DNA from: Colwellia demingiae
GTDB taxonomy: Bacteria > Pseudomonadota > Gammaproteobacteria > Enterobacterales > Alteromonadaceae
NCBI RefSeq assembly: GCF_007954275.1
Contig: NZ_VOLT01000001.1
Span: forward strand, 610,445-674,444
Direction: 5' to 3'
Length of the DNA stretch: 64,000 nucleotides
Numbering within the stretch: the stretch's first letter is position 1; every line of letters starts with the position of its first letter. The notes beneath the pieces were generated by a model. It ran no database searches. It was not told the origin of the DNA and saw only the letters and a program-made list of their open reading frames with translations. A program made the position numbers and the translations under genes. Below, piece after piece: positions 1-9,866 of the stretch.

Positions 1-1016
1 TGATAAGTAGGATTTTGCTCATAAACTACAGGTGCCCCTTTCGTGTTATCGCGTGGTACCAGTAGGTTTGGTAAAAATCGTTCAACCATTAATTTACGTA
101 ACTCTTTATCTGTCGGGGTATCATCAGATTCGGTTACTAAAATTTCTAAAACTGCATCGACTACATGGCTTTTCACTTTACCTAAATAGTTTAATACACC
201 TTCATTATTACTAAATTCTTTCTCTAATTCAGTTATATAAGGTTTGATGGCATTCTCAGCGGTGTCATTTTTAAGTTGTCGTAACTGATCAAAAGATAGA
301 CGCTTCCATAATGGTAACTCTAACAATTGCTCGGACAGTACGTTTTCTAATTCATTTAACGATTTATAAAAATTTGCTCTATCGGTTTCATTAAGATTAG
401 AAAATTCTTTATCACTCAGTGGCTTACCTTCAACTATAGGTGAAAAACCTACTTCGCCATTTTCTTCATATAAGACCACGTTTTCTTTTAGAGCAAGCTC
501 TTCAACCACTGAAATGGCTTGATCGTACTTTCGATTAAACTCCCGATCAATGGCTGACTTTTGTCTTTGGTAGCCTGGGTTATCAAAAACCTCTGGGAAT
601 AAACTGAGTAAGCCATCAATAAATTTATTCATGCTTATTAATAATTTTTTGCCACCGGCAGGTTTGACTGACAACGTTAACGGAATATGACTTTCGTCAA
701 AATTATTGGTATAACACCACTCATCTGGTGCAGTTTTCACACTAGCAAGCGAAGTTAACATTTGTTTAATTAATGTTTGCCTTCCTGTGCCATGCTCACC
801 CATAGCAAAAACATTAAAGCCAATAGCAGACATAGATAAGCCAAACTCCAATGCCTCTTTTGCTCTTTCATGACCAACAAATCCCTGTGCGTCAAATTCA
901 TTACCTTTATTGACTGGTTTTATACCATTGGAAAATAGTGAAGCTGATAAAGAAGAAGTAAGGTCATCAACACCCAGACGGGTTTGATCGGCAAGGTAAG
1001 TAGGCATTTTAGTCAT
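1..1016 (-). CDS. Lon-family ATP-dependent protease (AAA_32 type), N-terminal part
   Basis: This is the 5' part of a gene read on the minus strand; it runs off the window at base 1 after about 338 codons. The start is the ATG at 1014-1016. The protein resembles the long Lon-related proteases of proteobacteria (AAA_32 N-terminal ATPase region, distinct from classical Lon). A 'GHERAKEALEFGL' segment (residues 48-60) precedes a P-loop-like GEHGTGRQT (73-81). Arginine sits where most Walker A motifs have lysine, as in other members I know of this family. The rest of the visible part is charged and helical. The proteolytic Ser-Lys domain would lie outside the window, so protease activity is inferred from family membership only. 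Four TATCGA repeats lie 49-96 bp upstream. Confidence 0.75.
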   Translation of the reverse strand, partial: MTKMPTYLADQTRLGVDDLTSSLSASLFSNGIKPVNKGNEFDAQGFVGHERAKEALEFGLSMSAIGFNVFAMGEHGTGRQTLIKQMLTSLASVKTAPDEWCYTNNFDESHIPLTLSVKPAGGKKLLISMNKFIDGLLSLFPEVFDNPGYQRQKSAIDREFNRKYDQAISVVEELALKENVVLYEENGEVGFSPIVEGKPLSDKEFSNLNETDRANFYKSLNELENVLSEQLLELPLWKRLSFDQLRQLKNDTAENAIKPYITELEKEFSNNEGVLNYLGKVKSHVVDAVLEILVTESDDTPTDKELRKLMVERFLPNLLVPRDNTKGAPVVYEQNPTY

Positions 1017-1063
1017 GTAAATCCTTAAAAGAGCGTTATTGAGTCACGCTCCTAATGATGAAA

Positions 1064-1112
1064 GTATCGAACTGGGTATATCGAAATTAACGTATCGATA
1101 TATGCGTATCGA
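1064..1112. repeat. Four TATCGA iterons at exact 14-bp spacing
   Basis: TATCGA occurs at 1065, 1079, 1093 and 1107, each exactly 14 bp after the last. Three copies are preceded by G and three are followed by A. The array lies in the gap between the ybeL stop codon and the start of the minus-strand Lon-family gene, so it is in that gene's upstream region. The regular spacing suggests a protein-binding array. No known regulator is assigned. Confidence 0.6.
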
Positions 1113-1164
1113 ATTTTGGCGCTAGTGTACTTGCTAACATTTCTGCTAACAAGTAATTGTAAAG

Positions 1165-1650
1165 TTAAGGGTTGAGCGGGAGACGAACAAAATCTGATGA
1201 ACCACAATGAACACAGTCACTAATTTCACTAAAATGAATAATCGTTATTTTTTCATCGCATTGTTCACATTGCAATTCACCAAAACCAATAAAGTCGCCA
1301 CTTTTGTATACACCATCATGATCAAAGTCATCAACAAGCTCCGCCCATTCTACTTGCGATTTATCGGTTAATTGAGCAAGGTTGTCCCATAATGTTTCAT
1401 TTAATAAACCTAAATAGACTGAGTTTTTTGCTTGTGATCGGTTTAATTGATAAAAGTCATGCAAATCATACTTTAAATTATCGGTAAACTGTTGCAGTTT
1501 TTCCTCTGACATTGTTTCAGCAGCCCCCGCATATAACTTAGCTTGCTTGATAAACTCGTCAATATGTGGCTTTTGCTCAACTTTTACTTCAACCAACCAG
1601 TCATTGAGCTTTTGATAAATATCGGCGAAGTAATCATTTTGTTGTGACAT
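1165..1650 (-). CDS. ybeL: YbeL-like zinc-ribbon protein (DUF1451)
   Basis: This 161-residue protein matches the YbeL/DUF1451 family. It has a helical, acidic N-terminal two thirds and a C-terminal zinc ribbon with two CxxC knuckles, CEQC and CVHC, near residues 129-150. Its position next to and divergent from leuS is the same as in Escherichia coli. The biochemical role of the family is not established as far as I know. The zinc knuckles suggest metal binding and possibly nucleic-acid or protein contact. The start ATG is preceded by a GGGAG stretch on the minus strand, a good ribosome binding site. It shares a roughly 200-bp divergent promoter region with leuS. Confidence 0.85.
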   Translation of the reverse strand: MSQQNDYFADIYQKLNDWLVEVKVEQKPHIDEFIKQAKLYAGAAETMSEEKLQQFTDNLKYDLHDFYQLNRSQAKNSVYLGLLNETLWDNLAQLTDKSQVEWAELVDDFDHDGVYKSGDFIGFGELQCEQCDEKITIIHFSEISDCVHCGSSDFVRLPLNP

Positions 1651-1856
1651 TAGTATTCTCCCTTGAGGGTATTACTTTAACTATAGGTTCAAGTATAGGA
1701 AAAGTTATAGTTTACGCTTAATTATGCTTGTTGTTACCCAGTTATATAAGGTATTCTACAGCGATAATCTAACATCGATTTGACCGCTGTTTATGCAACT
1801 TTATATCGCATAACAAGCAATTCGGTAACATCTTAAAAGCATTAGAGAAAGTCTTA

Positions 1857-4448
1857 ATGGAAGCCATTTATAATCCCCAAGCTATTGAAGCAACAGTACA
1901 AAAATTTTGGACTGATAACAACACTTTTCAAGCTATTGAAAACCCAGACAAAGAAAAATTTTACTGCTTAGCGATGTTCCCTTACCCGAGTGGTCGATTG
2001 CACATGGGTCATGTACGTAACTACAGCTTAGGTGATGTTATTTCTCGTTACCAACGTATGCAAGGCAAAAATGTCATGCAACCAATGGGTTGGGATGCTT
2101 TTGGTTTACCTGCTGAAAACGCTGCTATTAAAAACAAAACAGCGCCAGGAAAATGGACCTACGAAAATATTGACTACATGCGTAATCAATTACAATCACT
2201 AGGTTTTGGTTATGACTGGGGTCGTGAGTTAGCTACGTGTAAACCTGATTACTATCGCTGGGAACAGTGGTTCTTTACCCAGCTTTTTGAAAAAGGCCTA
2301 GTGTATAAGAAAAATGCTACGGTAAACTGGGATCCAGTAGATCAAACAGTTTTAGCTAATGAACAAGTTATTGACGGCAGAGGCTGGCGTTCTGGTGCAC
2401 TTGTTGAGCGCAAGCAAATTCCACAATGGTTTATTAAAATTACTGCTTACGCCGAAGAGTTACTTGATGATTTAGATAAATTAACCGAGTGGCCTGAGCA
2501 AGTAAAAACCATGCAGCGTAACTGGATTGGTCGCTCTCAAGGTGTTGAAATGACTTTCGCGGTTGCCAACTCGACTGAAAGCTTTGATATTTACACCACT
2601 CGACCAGATACCTTAATGGGTGTTACTTATGTCGCACTTGCTGCTCAGCATCCATTAGCAGTAAATGCCGCCAAAGATAATGCAGAGCTAGCTGCTTTTA
2701 TTGATGAGTGCAAAAATAGTAAAACCACTGAAGCTGACATGGCTGCAATGGAAAAGAAAGGTGTTGATACCGGCCTTAAAGCTATTCATCCACTTACCGG
2801 CAAGTTAGTCCCTGTTTGGGCTGCTAACTTTGTGTTAATGGATTATGGCTCAGGTGCTGTAATGTCTGTACCAGGGCATGATCAGCGCGATTATGAATTT
2901 GCGACTAAATATGGTTTAGCTATTGAGCAAGTCATTTCTGGGCAAGACTCTGATGATATTAACAAAGCAGCTATTACAGAAAAATCTACTTTAATCAATT
3001 CTGGTGAATTTGATGGCTTAGATTTCGAGCAAGCTTTTAAAGCCATCAGCGATAAGTTAATTAGCGAAAACAAAGGTAAAACTACTACTAATTACCGTTT
3101 ACGTGATTGGGGGGTTTCTCGCCAACGTTATTGGGGTACGCCAATTCCAATGATTAACCTAGCTAATGGTGAATCAGTACCTGTACCTGAAAATGAATTA
3201 CCCGTAGTATTGCCAGAAAATGTGGTAATGAATGGCACCACTTCACCGATTAAAGATGATCCAGAATGGGCAAAAACCCTTTATAACGGCGAAGAAGCAC
3301 TACGTGAAACAGATACTTTTGATACCTTCATGGAATCTTCTTGGTATTACGCACGTTATTGTTCTCCAAATGACGATACTCAAATGATTGATCCTGCCAA
3401 AGCAAACTACTGGTTACCAGTAGATCAATATATTGGTGGTATCGAGCATGCAATCTTACATTTATTATATTCTCGCTTCTTCCATAAATTATTGCGTGAT
3501 GTCGGTTTAGTTAAGTGTGACGAACCTTTTAAAAAGCTTTTATGTCAGGGCATGGTTTTAGCAGAGACATACTACCGTGAAGCTGACAACGGCGCACAAG
3601 AGTGGTTTGCACCAACGGATGTCACAGTTGAGCGTGATGACAAAGGTCAGATCACTTCATCAATAAGTAAAATTGACGGCCAACCTGTTTTATCTGCAGG
3701 TATGAGCAAAATGTCTAAATCAAAAAACAACGGCATTGATCCACAAGAAGTTATCGAGAAATACGGTGCTGATACGGTTCGCTTATTTATCATGTTCACT
3801 TCACCACCAGAACAAACCTTAGAATGGTCTGATGCCGGTGTTGAGGGTGCACATCGTTTTGTTAAACGTGTTTATAAATTAGCACATGAATTTGTTGAAA
3901 GTACTAGTAATACCGCAGTGGTCGATATTACAAAGTTAACATTGAACGCTGATCATAAAAAATTACGTCGTGAGTTACATAAAACCATTGCTAAAGTGAC
4001 CGACGATATAGGTCGTCGTAATACTTTCAATACTGCTATAGCTGCCGTCATGGAGTTAATGAATCACCTAGGTAAAGCTAAACTAAGCAGTGATGAAGAT
4101 AAAGCGGTAATGCAAGAAGCTGTTCGCGCTGTCATATTAATGCTAACGCCAATTACCCCGCATCTATGTCACCATTTATGGCACTTAGTTAGCGGTAGTG
4201 ATGTGAATGTTGAAGATGCTAGCTGGCCGGTAGTAGACGAGAGTGCTTTAGTTGAAGATGAAAAACTTATCATTGTACAAGTCAATGGTAAATTACGCGC
4301 AAAAATCACTGTTGCTGCTGACGCGAGTAAAGAAGATGTTGAAGCACTTGGCTTAAATGATGAAAGCGTATTGAAATTTACTGATGGTAATACCATACGC
4401 AAAGTTATTTATATTCCAGGTAAATTACTTAATATTGTCGCCAACTAA
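1857..4448 (+). CDS. leuS: Leucyl-tRNA synthetase
   Basis: Class I aminoacyl-tRNA synthetase charging tRNA-Leu with leucine in the cytoplasm. At 863 residues it has the usual bacterial length (about 860). The HIGH-type signature is HMGH at residues 49-52, and KMSKS lies at 618-622. The region between contains the CP1 editing domain, recognisable from '[20 protein letters not shown]', which hydrolyses mischarged tRNA. The C-terminal part carries the anticodon-binding helices and the small C-terminal domain. It heads a block with lptE 14 bp downstream, then holA and nadD. No leucine-rich leader peptide or attenuator is visible upstream. Confidence 0.98.
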   Translation: MEAIYNPQAIEATVQKFWTDNNTFQAIENPDKEKFYCLAMFPYPSGRLHMGHVRNYSLGDVISRYQRMQGKNVMQPMGWDAFGLPAENAAIKNKTAPGKWTYENIDYMRNQLQSLGFGYDWGRELATCKPDYYRWEQWFFTQLFEKGLVYKKNATVNWDPVDQTVLANEQVIDGRGWRSGALVERKQIPQWFIKITAYAEELLDDLDKLTEWPEQVKTMQRNWIGRSQGVEMTFAVANSTESFDIYTTRPDTLMGVTYVALAAQHPLAVNAAKDNAELAAFIDECKNSKTTEADMAAMEKKGVDTGLKAIHPLTGKLVPVWAANFVLMDYGSGAVMSVPGHDQRDYEFATKYGLAIEQVISGQDSDDINKAAITEKSTLINSGEFDGLDFEQAFKAISDKLISENKGKTTTNYRLRDWGVSRQRYWGTPIPMINLANGESVPVPENELPVVLPENVVMNGTTSPIKDDPEWAKTLYNGEEALRETDTFDTFMESSWYYARYCSPNDDTQMIDPAKANYWLPVDQYIGGIEHAILHLLYSRFFHKLLRDVGLVKCDEPFKKLLCQGMVLAETYYREADNGAQEWFAPTDVTVERDDKGQITSSISKIDGQPVLSAGMSKMSKSKNNGIDPQEVIEKYGADTVRLFIMFTSPPEQTLEWSDAGVEGAHRFVKRVYKLAHEFVESTSNTAVVDITKLTLNADHKKLRRELHKTIAKVTDDIGRRNTFNTAIAAVMELMNHLGKAKLSSDEDKAVMQEAVRAVILMLTPITPHLCHHLWHLVSGSDVNVEDASWPVVDESALVEDEKLIIVQVNGKLRAKITVAADASKEDVEALGLNDESVLKFTDGNTIRKVIYIPGKLLNIVAN

Positions 4449-4462
4449 CAGGTTATAGATGA

Positions 4463-4981
4463 ATGTATAAATTAAGCCTTACCATTAAAAGCTTAACCTT
4501 TAGAAATTTAGCTATTGCACTGTTAACCACAAGCTTATTAACAGCTTGTGGTTTTCAACTACGTGGTGATTATTTACTCGATGATGAATTACAAACGCTT
4601 TATGTTAGCTCAAGTGATGTTCACGGTGAATTAACACGGTTAGTTAAGCTCAATTTGACTCGTAACCAAGTTAACGTATTAAAATACTCGAAAGCTGACA
4701 TTCCTGAATTACGTATTCTTTCTGATAAGTTAGATAGACGAACGTTATCATTATTCTCTAATGGACAAGTTGCAGAGTATGAGCTGATATATTCGGTTCA
4801 TTATCAAGTACGCTTTACCGGTGAAGATGCAAAAGACTTTCGCTTTGAGCTTTATCGCGATTATCAAGACGATCCTAACCTCGCCTTGGCAAAAAGCCGA
4901 GAGTTATCTTTATTGCTAAGTGAGATGAGAACGTCGGCCGCAGATAAAATATTACGTGATTTGGCAAGAATTCAACGCTAG
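4463..4981 (+). CDS. lptE: LPS-assembly lipoprotein LptE
   Basis: Outer-membrane lipoprotein that plugs the LptD barrel and helps place lipopolysaccharide in the outer leaflet. The 172-residue protein has a lipoprotein signal peptide ending in the lipobox LLTAC, with the lipidated cysteine at residue 29, followed by the family-typical GFQLRG. It follows leuS by 14 bp and precedes holA, the conserved leuS-lptE-holA order of gammaproteobacteria. The start used is the ATG at 4463. Another ATG four bases upstream is out of frame. Confidence 0.93.
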   Translation: MYKLSLTIKSLTFRNLAIALLTTSLLTACGFQLRGDYLLDDELQTLYVSSSDVHGELTRLVKLNLTRNQVNVLKYSKADIPELRILSDKLDRRTLSLFSNGQVAEYELIYSVHYQVRFTGEDAKDFRFELYRDYQDDPNLALAKSRELSLLLSEMRTSAADKILRDLARIQR

Positions 4982-5050
4982 TTATAGCGAGAATTTTTTA
5001 ATATCAAACTCACTGTAAAGCTTATATTTTACAACAAATAAAAGGCCTTC

Positions 5051-6115
5051 ATGAAAATTTATCACAACCAGCTAGATAGTACACTTCGACAGGGGTTTAA
5101 ACCTGTTTGGTTGGTTTTTGGTGATGAACCATGGCAAAAAGATAACAGCTTAGCTGTTATAAAAAATCATGCAAAAAGCCAAGGTTTTAGTGAGATTATT
5201 CGTTTTAGTAGTGATACTAGCTTTGATTGGCAGCAGTTGCTTGATGAGTATCAATCGTTAAGCCTTTTTGCCAGCCAACGTATCATTGAAGTAGAATTAA
5301 CAACGGTAAAAGTTGGTGATGCCGGAAACAAGGCCTTATTAGCTTTAGCTGAGCGATTAACACAAGATGCCAATAGTGGTCATGCACCACAAGATGTTAT
5401 TTTTATATTCCACGGCGCAAAGCTTGATGCTGCTAGTGCAAATAGAAAGTGGTTTAAAAGTCTGAGCCAAATAGGCTGCTATTTACCCTTGTATGATATT
5501 GAACTGAAGGTCATGCCTCAATGGTTGAATAATCAAGCAAGACAATTACAACTTAATATCTCTCCCGAATTAAACGCATTACTTATTGAACTGTTTGAAG
5601 GTAATTTACTTGCCCTCGCCCAAGAGCTAGATAAACTTGTTTTACTCTTTGGTTCACAAGCTATTAGCATTGAACAAGCTGAGCAGCTGATCATTAAACA
5701 GGCGAAGTTTAACCCTTTTCAGGTTATCGATGCTTTATTGCGAGGTGATTGTGCTAAATGTATCACTATGCTTGATCAACTGCAGCAAGAAGGCATGGCG
5801 CCAGCTCAATTAATTTGGGTGTTTCATAAAGAAATAAACCAGTTATACACCATGTTAAATCAATTAGCTCAAGGTGAAAGTATTGCTAATATTTACAAAC
5901 AATACCGTATTTGGGATAAACGTAAACCCTTGTACCAACATGCATTAACTCACATCAAACTTGATAACGTAAAGCGTGCCATGATGCGTATTGCTGATAT
6001 AGACTTATTAAGTAAAACCAGCAGCGAGTTTAATATTTTTATTTTATTAGCTGATTTGTGCATCACCTTGTATCACGGTGAAAAAACTGCGGCCTTTAGT
6101 CTAAATTATGGCTAA
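5051..6115 (+). CDS. holA: DNA polymerase III delta subunit
   Basis: Delta subunit of the clamp loader, which opens the beta sliding clamp during replication. The 354-residue protein has the expected length (E. coli HolA is 343). The N-terminal region reads 'RQGFKPVWLVFGDEPW', the usual opening of the delta AAA+-like fold, which lacks a working P-loop. The C-terminal helical collar region ('LLRGDCAKCITMLDQL') is typical. An AAAGG-type ribosome binding site sits just upstream. It lies between lptE and nadD as in E. coli. Confidence 0.95.
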   Translation: MKIYHNQLDSTLRQGFKPVWLVFGDEPWQKDNSLAVIKNHAKSQGFSEIIRFSSDTSFDWQQLLDEYQSLSLFASQRIIEVELTTVKVGDAGNKALLALAERLTQDANSGHAPQDVIFIFHGAKLDAASANRKWFKSLSQIGCYLPLYDIELKVMPQWLNNQARQLQLNISPELNALLIELFEGNLLALAQELDKLVLLFGSQAISIEQAEQLIIKQAKFNPFQVIDALLRGDCAKCITMLDQLQQEGMAPAQLIWVFHKEINQLYTMLNQLAQGESIANIYKQYRIWDKRKPLYQHALTHIKLDNVKRAMMRIADIDLLSKTSSEFNIFILLADLCITLYHGEKTAAFSLNYG

Positions 6116-6127
6116 TAGGAGTAAGTA

Positions 6128-6811
6128 ATGACCTCAAAAAAACTAAGCGCTGGCACCTACATAAATGAAGGTATAGGTATTTTAGGTGGTACCTTTGATC
6201 CGATTCACTTGGGTCACACTCAGTCAGCCGAAGCAGTTGCCAATGAACTAGGTTTACAAGAAATACTGTTAATACCCGCTCATATCCCCCCTCATAAAGT
6301 TTCACCTGAATTAGTGCCCCACGCTAGTGCTGAGCAGCGTGCAGCTATGGTTGAAATTGCATGTCAAAAAAGTAACATCTTTAGCTGTGATCTTAGAGAA
6401 TTAAAACGCTCCGGTCATTCTTACACTATTGATACGCTCAAAGAGTTGAAGCAACAATACCCTGAACAATCTTTGTATTTTATTATTGGTATGGATTCAC
6501 TGCTAAATTTTACTACTTGGCATCAGTACCAAGAAATTTTATCTTTGTGCCACTTAGTAGTGAATACTCGACCAAATTATTCCGTTGATGTATTGAATGA
6601 TGAAACAAAGACATTACTCAGTAACTGTCAAACAACTGATATCAGAGAACTAACATTGTTTGATTCAGGAAAAATATTTTTTTCAAACAAGTGCTTTTTT
6701 GATATTTCATCAACACATATTCGACAACATTTAGCGCATAAAAAGGGTTATAATCAGCACTTATTACCCTCGATTTCAGAATTTATTCACAAAAACAAGC
6801 TTTACCGTTAA
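6128..6811 (+). CDS. nadD: Nicotinate-nucleotide adenylyltransferase
   Basis: Transfers AMP from ATP to nicotinate mononucleotide to give deamido-NAD in NAD biosynthesis. The nucleotidyltransferase signature GGTFDPIHLGH lies at residues 20-30, and the C-terminal ISSTHIRQHL segment matches the second conserved ATP-binding motif. At 227 residues it is slightly longer than E. coli NadD (213) because of an N-terminal extension before GILGGTFDP. An AGGAG ribosome binding site lies 6-8 bases before the ATG. The gap to holA is only 12 bp, so the two are probably cotranscribed. Confidence 0.95.
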   Translation: MTSKKLSAGTYINEGIGILGGTFDPIHLGHTQSAEAVANELGLQEILLIPAHIPPHKVSPELVPHASAEQRAAMVEIACQKSNIFSCDLRELKRSGHSYTIDTLKELKQQYPEQSLYFIIGMDSLLNFTTWHQYQEILSLCHLVVNTRPNYSVDVLNDETKTLLSNCQTTDIRELTLFDSGKIFFSNKCFFDISSTHIRQHLAHKKGYNQHLLPSISEFIHKNKLYR

Positions 6812-6905
6812 CCCTGAGCGTAAAAAGTGTTAATATCGCACTATTATTTATTGTCGCTCGTTAAAGAGCACATCAAAAGTTACGATTAACGATAGGAAGA
6901 ACACC

Positions 6906-7226
6906 TTGCAAACTGAACAACTTAAAGCATTTGTCATAGAAAAACTTGAAGACATGAAAGGCAGAGATATCATTGCTCTTAATATTAGCGATAAAGCAAG
7001 CTTTGCTGATTACATGGTTATTTGTTCAGGTAATTCGAACCGTCATGTAAAATCTATTGCTAACTCTGTTGGTATGGAGTGTCGTGCTCAAGGTCTTGAG
7101 CCGCTAGGTATGGAAGGTAACGATATCGGCGAATGGGCATTAGTCGATTTAGGCGATATCATCGTTCATGTTATGACTGATGAACAACGTGATAAGTATA
7201 ACCTTGAGCAACTTTGGGCTGAATAA
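6906..7226 (+). CDS. rsfS: Ribosomal silencing factor RsfS, TTG start
   Basis: RsfS binds ribosomal protein uL14 and blocks joining of the ribosomal subunits when nutrients are short. The 106-residue protein matches the family throughout: 'LEDMKGRDIIALNISDKASFADYMVICSGNSNRHV' and the closing 'GDIIVHVMTDEQRDKYNLEQLW'. The start is TTG at 6906, supported by an AGGAAG ribosome binding site eight bases upstream and by the length of the E. coli protein (105). No in-frame ATG keeps the conserved N-terminus. A structured segment with a T-run separates it from rlmH. Confidence 0.93.
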   Translation: MQTEQLKAFVIEKLEDMKGRDIIALNISDKASFADYMVICSGNSNRHVKSIANSVGMECRAQGLEPLGMEGNDIGEWALVDLGDIIVHVMTDEQRDKYNLEQLWAE

Positions 7227-7255
7227 TTTACTTATTCTCCTTGCCTAGTAAAAAG

Positions 7256-7328
7256 ACGAGAGCCACGTTAGTTTCATTCGCCCTTGCGAACTGTAATGCT
7301 ATCAATCGTATCGCTCTCGTTATTTTTT
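7256..7328 (+). terminator. Branched stem ending in a T-run between rsfS and rlmH
   Basis: ACGAGAGC at 7256-7263 pairs with GCTCTCGT at 7313-7320 and is followed by TATTTTTT. The 49-base enclosed segment contains a second small hairpin, TTCGC-CCTTG-CGAA (7277-7291). This could be a terminator with a long branched loop, or a processing or attenuation element between two usually cotranscribed genes. The long loop makes simple intrinsic termination uncertain. Confidence 0.5.
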
Positions 7329-7377
7329 CAAGGCCATTTCGATCTAGTCGACTTCAATCTGACAATCAAAAAAATTT

Positions 7378-7848
7378 ATGAAACTCACCTTATATGCCGT
7401 CGGTAGTAAAATGCCTGCTTGGGTTACCCTTGGATTTGCTGAGTACAGTCGTCGTTTTCCACGTGATTTAAGCTTTCACTTAGTTGAAATCCCAGCAGGA
7501 AAACGTGGTAAAAATGCTGACATAAGTCGTATACTCGCTAAAGAAGGTGAGTTATTACTTGCTGCTATCCCTAAAGGAAACCGTATTGTCACCCTTGAAG
7601 TTGAAGGGCAACCATGGACAACTCCAAAACTTGCAAAACAACTGCAAAGCTGGCAACTTGATGGCAGAGATGTCGCGTTGCTTGTTGGTGGACCAGAAGG
7701 TTTAGCGCCCGCTTGTATTAAAGCTTCAGAACAAAAGTGGTCCTTATCAGCGTTAACGCTACCTCATCCAATGGTTCGAATACTCATAGCAGAGAGCTTG
7801 TATCGGGCTTGGAGCGTAAACACTAACCACCCTTATCATAGAGAATAA
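7378..7848 (+). CDS. rlmH: 23S rRNA pseudouridine-1915 N3-methyltransferase RlmH
   Basis: SPOUT-family enzyme that methylates pseudouridine 1915 of 23S rRNA in the assembled 70S ribosome, using S-adenosylmethionine. The 156-residue length and the conserved C-terminal knot are typical: '[11 protein letters not shown]' and then '[20 protein letters not shown]', closing with NHPYHRE. It lies between rsfS and mrdA as in E. coli. The ATG at 7378 has no strong ribosome binding site; the upstream sequence is AT-rich. The 151-bp gap from rsfS is larger than usual and holds a structured element. Confidence 0.96.
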   Translation: MKLTLYAVGSKMPAWVTLGFAEYSRRFPRDLSFHLVEIPAGKRGKNADISRILAKEGELLLAAIPKGNRIVTLEVEGQPWTTPKLAKQLQSWQLDGRDVALLVGGPEGLAPACIKASEQKWSLSALTLPHPMVRILIAESLYRAWSVNTNHPYHRE

Positions 7849-7907
7849 CTTTTGTTAATGACTACCTTAGCCATACTTTTAGTAAATATTTTTAATAGAG
7901 TGCGCTA

Positions 7908-9866
7908 ATGTCTCCACGTCGCGTTGTTATTAGAAATCAATCCGCTGAAGCAAATTTATTTGCTCGACGTACCTTCATTGCTTTTGCTGGCGTAGTGCTA
8001 GTCTTATTAATACTTTTTGGTAATGTATTTAACTTACAAGTTGAATCATTCGAGAAATATCAAACACGCTCTAACTCTAATCGTATTAAATTACTTCCCG
8101 TTGCGCCAAATCGCGGTTTGATTTATGACAGAAATGGTGTGTTACTCGCCGACAATAAGCCGGTATATAGTTTAGAAGTCATCGCCGAAGATGTTGATGA
8201 TATTAAAGACAGCATTGAACAAGTCAGTTTGTTGCTTAATATCAGTCCCGAACGACAGACTAAGTTTTTCAAATCAATGAAAAGTAAACGTCGTTTTAAA
8301 CCGGTCGAATTACACTCGCGTTTAAGTGATCAACAAGTTGCTTTATTTTCAGTTAATCAGCATAAATTCCCTGGTGTTTTTGTTAGCGCTCGCTTGAAAC
8401 GCTATTATCCTTTTTCCGACTTAACCACGCATAACTTAGGTTATGTAGCTCGCATAAACAGAAAAGATGCTAATAAATTAGAACAAGAAGGTAAATCTGA
8501 AAATTATGCTGCGACTTATGGCATTGGTAGACTAGGTATCGAAAGGTACTATGAAGATATGCTACACGGCACCATTGGTCATCAAGAGGTTGAGATAAAT
8601 AACCAAGGCAGAGTGATTCGTACGCTCAATTATACTCCGCCAGTGCCAGGTAAAGATCTCACATTAACCTTAGATATTGAATTACAAATGATTGCTAAAC
8701 GTGCCTTATCAGGTAAGCGCGGCGCGATAGTAGCAATGGATCCTCGTACTGGTGGTATTTTAGCCATGTATTCAAATCCAAGTTACGACGGTAACTTATT
8801 TGTTCATGGCATTAGTAGTAAAAATTATAAAAAATTGCTTGAATCAAAAGATTTACCCCTTATTAATCGAAGTGTCCAAGGTTACCCTCCTGCTTCTACC
8901 GTTAAGCCTTTTCTTGCGTTAACAGGGTTAGAAGAAAATGTTGTTACGCCAACTACCGAAATTCACGATCCAGGTTGGTATCAGCTAGATGGCTTGCCTA
9001 ATAAATATCGAGATTGGAAACCTTGGGGGCATGGCATGGTCAACTTAACCAAGGCTATAGAGCAGTCCTGTAATATCTATTTTTATGATTTGGCCTTTAA
9101 ATTAGGTATCACTAAAATCAGTAATATGATGGAAAGGTTTGGCTTTGGTGACTATACCGGCATCGACATCCATGAAGAAAGTAAAGCCATTATGCCTAGC
9201 GTTGCATGGAAGCGTGCCCGATACAATAAGTCTTGGTACACAGGAGAAACGCTTTCAGTTGGAATTGGCCAGAGTTATTGGACGGTTACACCACTACAAT
9301 TAACACAAGCTTTAACCACCTTGGTAAATCATGGTGAGCGTAAGGTGCCACATTTATTAAAAGCGAACAGTGAATTGATCATTGAGAGCAGTGGTAACGC
9401 TTATCATCAAATTACACCAACCATCTATGAACCACGTGCACCATTAACGCTTAAAAATGAAGAAAATTGGGATGTTGTGTTAAAAGCGATGCATAATACG
9501 GTACAAAAATTTGGTGCTACCGCTTATAGACCATTTAAAGGCACTACCTATGATGCATCGGGTAAAACAGGCTCGGCTCAAGTTGCACGCATAAAACAAG
9601 ACGAAAAATATGATGCAAAAGCCACTTCAGAAAACAAACGCGATAACGCTATGTTTATTGCATTTGCTCCTTTTGATAAACCTGAAATTGTTATTGCCGT
9701 TGCGATTGAAAATGTAGCTAAAGGTGGTGGCGCTACTAATGCTGCCCCAGTAGCAAGGCAAGTTATGGATCAGTATTTCGGTGATAGGGTTATTACCAGT
9801 CAAACACATAGAGCTAAAGTAAACGTAAAAACAGCCACAGTAACCAAACATCAAGAGGCTGACTGA
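7908..9866 (+). CDS. mrdA: Peptidoglycan transpeptidase PBP2
   Basis: Class B penicillin-binding protein that cross-links peptidoglycan in the rod-shape elongation complex. It is an inner-membrane protein with one N-terminal membrane segment (about residues 22-44) and a large periplasmic part. The catalytic serine is S330 in the SxxK motif STVK (330-333), the same number as in E. coli PBP2. The SxN motif is SCN in 'IEQSCNIYFYDLA', and KTG lies in 'DASGKTGSAQVA'. The length of 652 residues is close to the family norm of about 630. The stop codon overlaps the mrdB start by one base (TGATG), so the two are translationally coupled. Confidence 0.97.
   Translation: MSPRRVVIRNQSAEANLFARRTFIAFAGVVLVLLILFGNVFNLQVESFEKYQTRSNSNRIKLLPVAPNRGLIYDRNGVLLADNKPVYSLEVIAEDVDDIKDSIEQVSLLLNISPERQTKFFKSMKSKRRFKPVELHSRLSDQQVALFSVNQHKFPGVFVSARLKRYYPFSDLTTHNLGYVARINRKDANKLEQEGKSENYAATYGIGRLGIERYYEDMLHGTIGHQEVEINNQGRVIRTLNYTPPVPGKDLTLTLDIELQMIAKRALSGKRGAIVAMDPRTGGILAMYSNPSYDGNLFVHGISSKNYKKLLESKDLPLINRSVQGYPPASTVKPFLALTGLEENVVTPTTEIHDPGWYQLDGLPNKYRDWKPWGHGMVNLTKAIEQSCNIYFYDLAFKLGITKISNMMERFGFGDYTGIDIHEESKAIMPSVAWKRARYNKSWYTGETLSVGIGQSYWTVTPLQLTQALTTLVNHGERKVPHLLKANSELIIESSGNAYHQITPTIYEPRAPLTLKNEENWDVVLKAMHNTVQKFGATAYRPFKGTTYDASGKTGSAQVARIKQDEKYDAKATSENKRDNAMFIAFAPFDKPEIVIAVAIENVAKGGGATNAAPVARQVMDQYFGDRVITSQTHRAKVNVKTATVTKHQEAD

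Noticed and set aside
1651..1856. Leucine attenuator or riboswitch before leuS
   Set aside because: No run of Leu codons, T-box motif or terminator/antiterminator pair could be seen.
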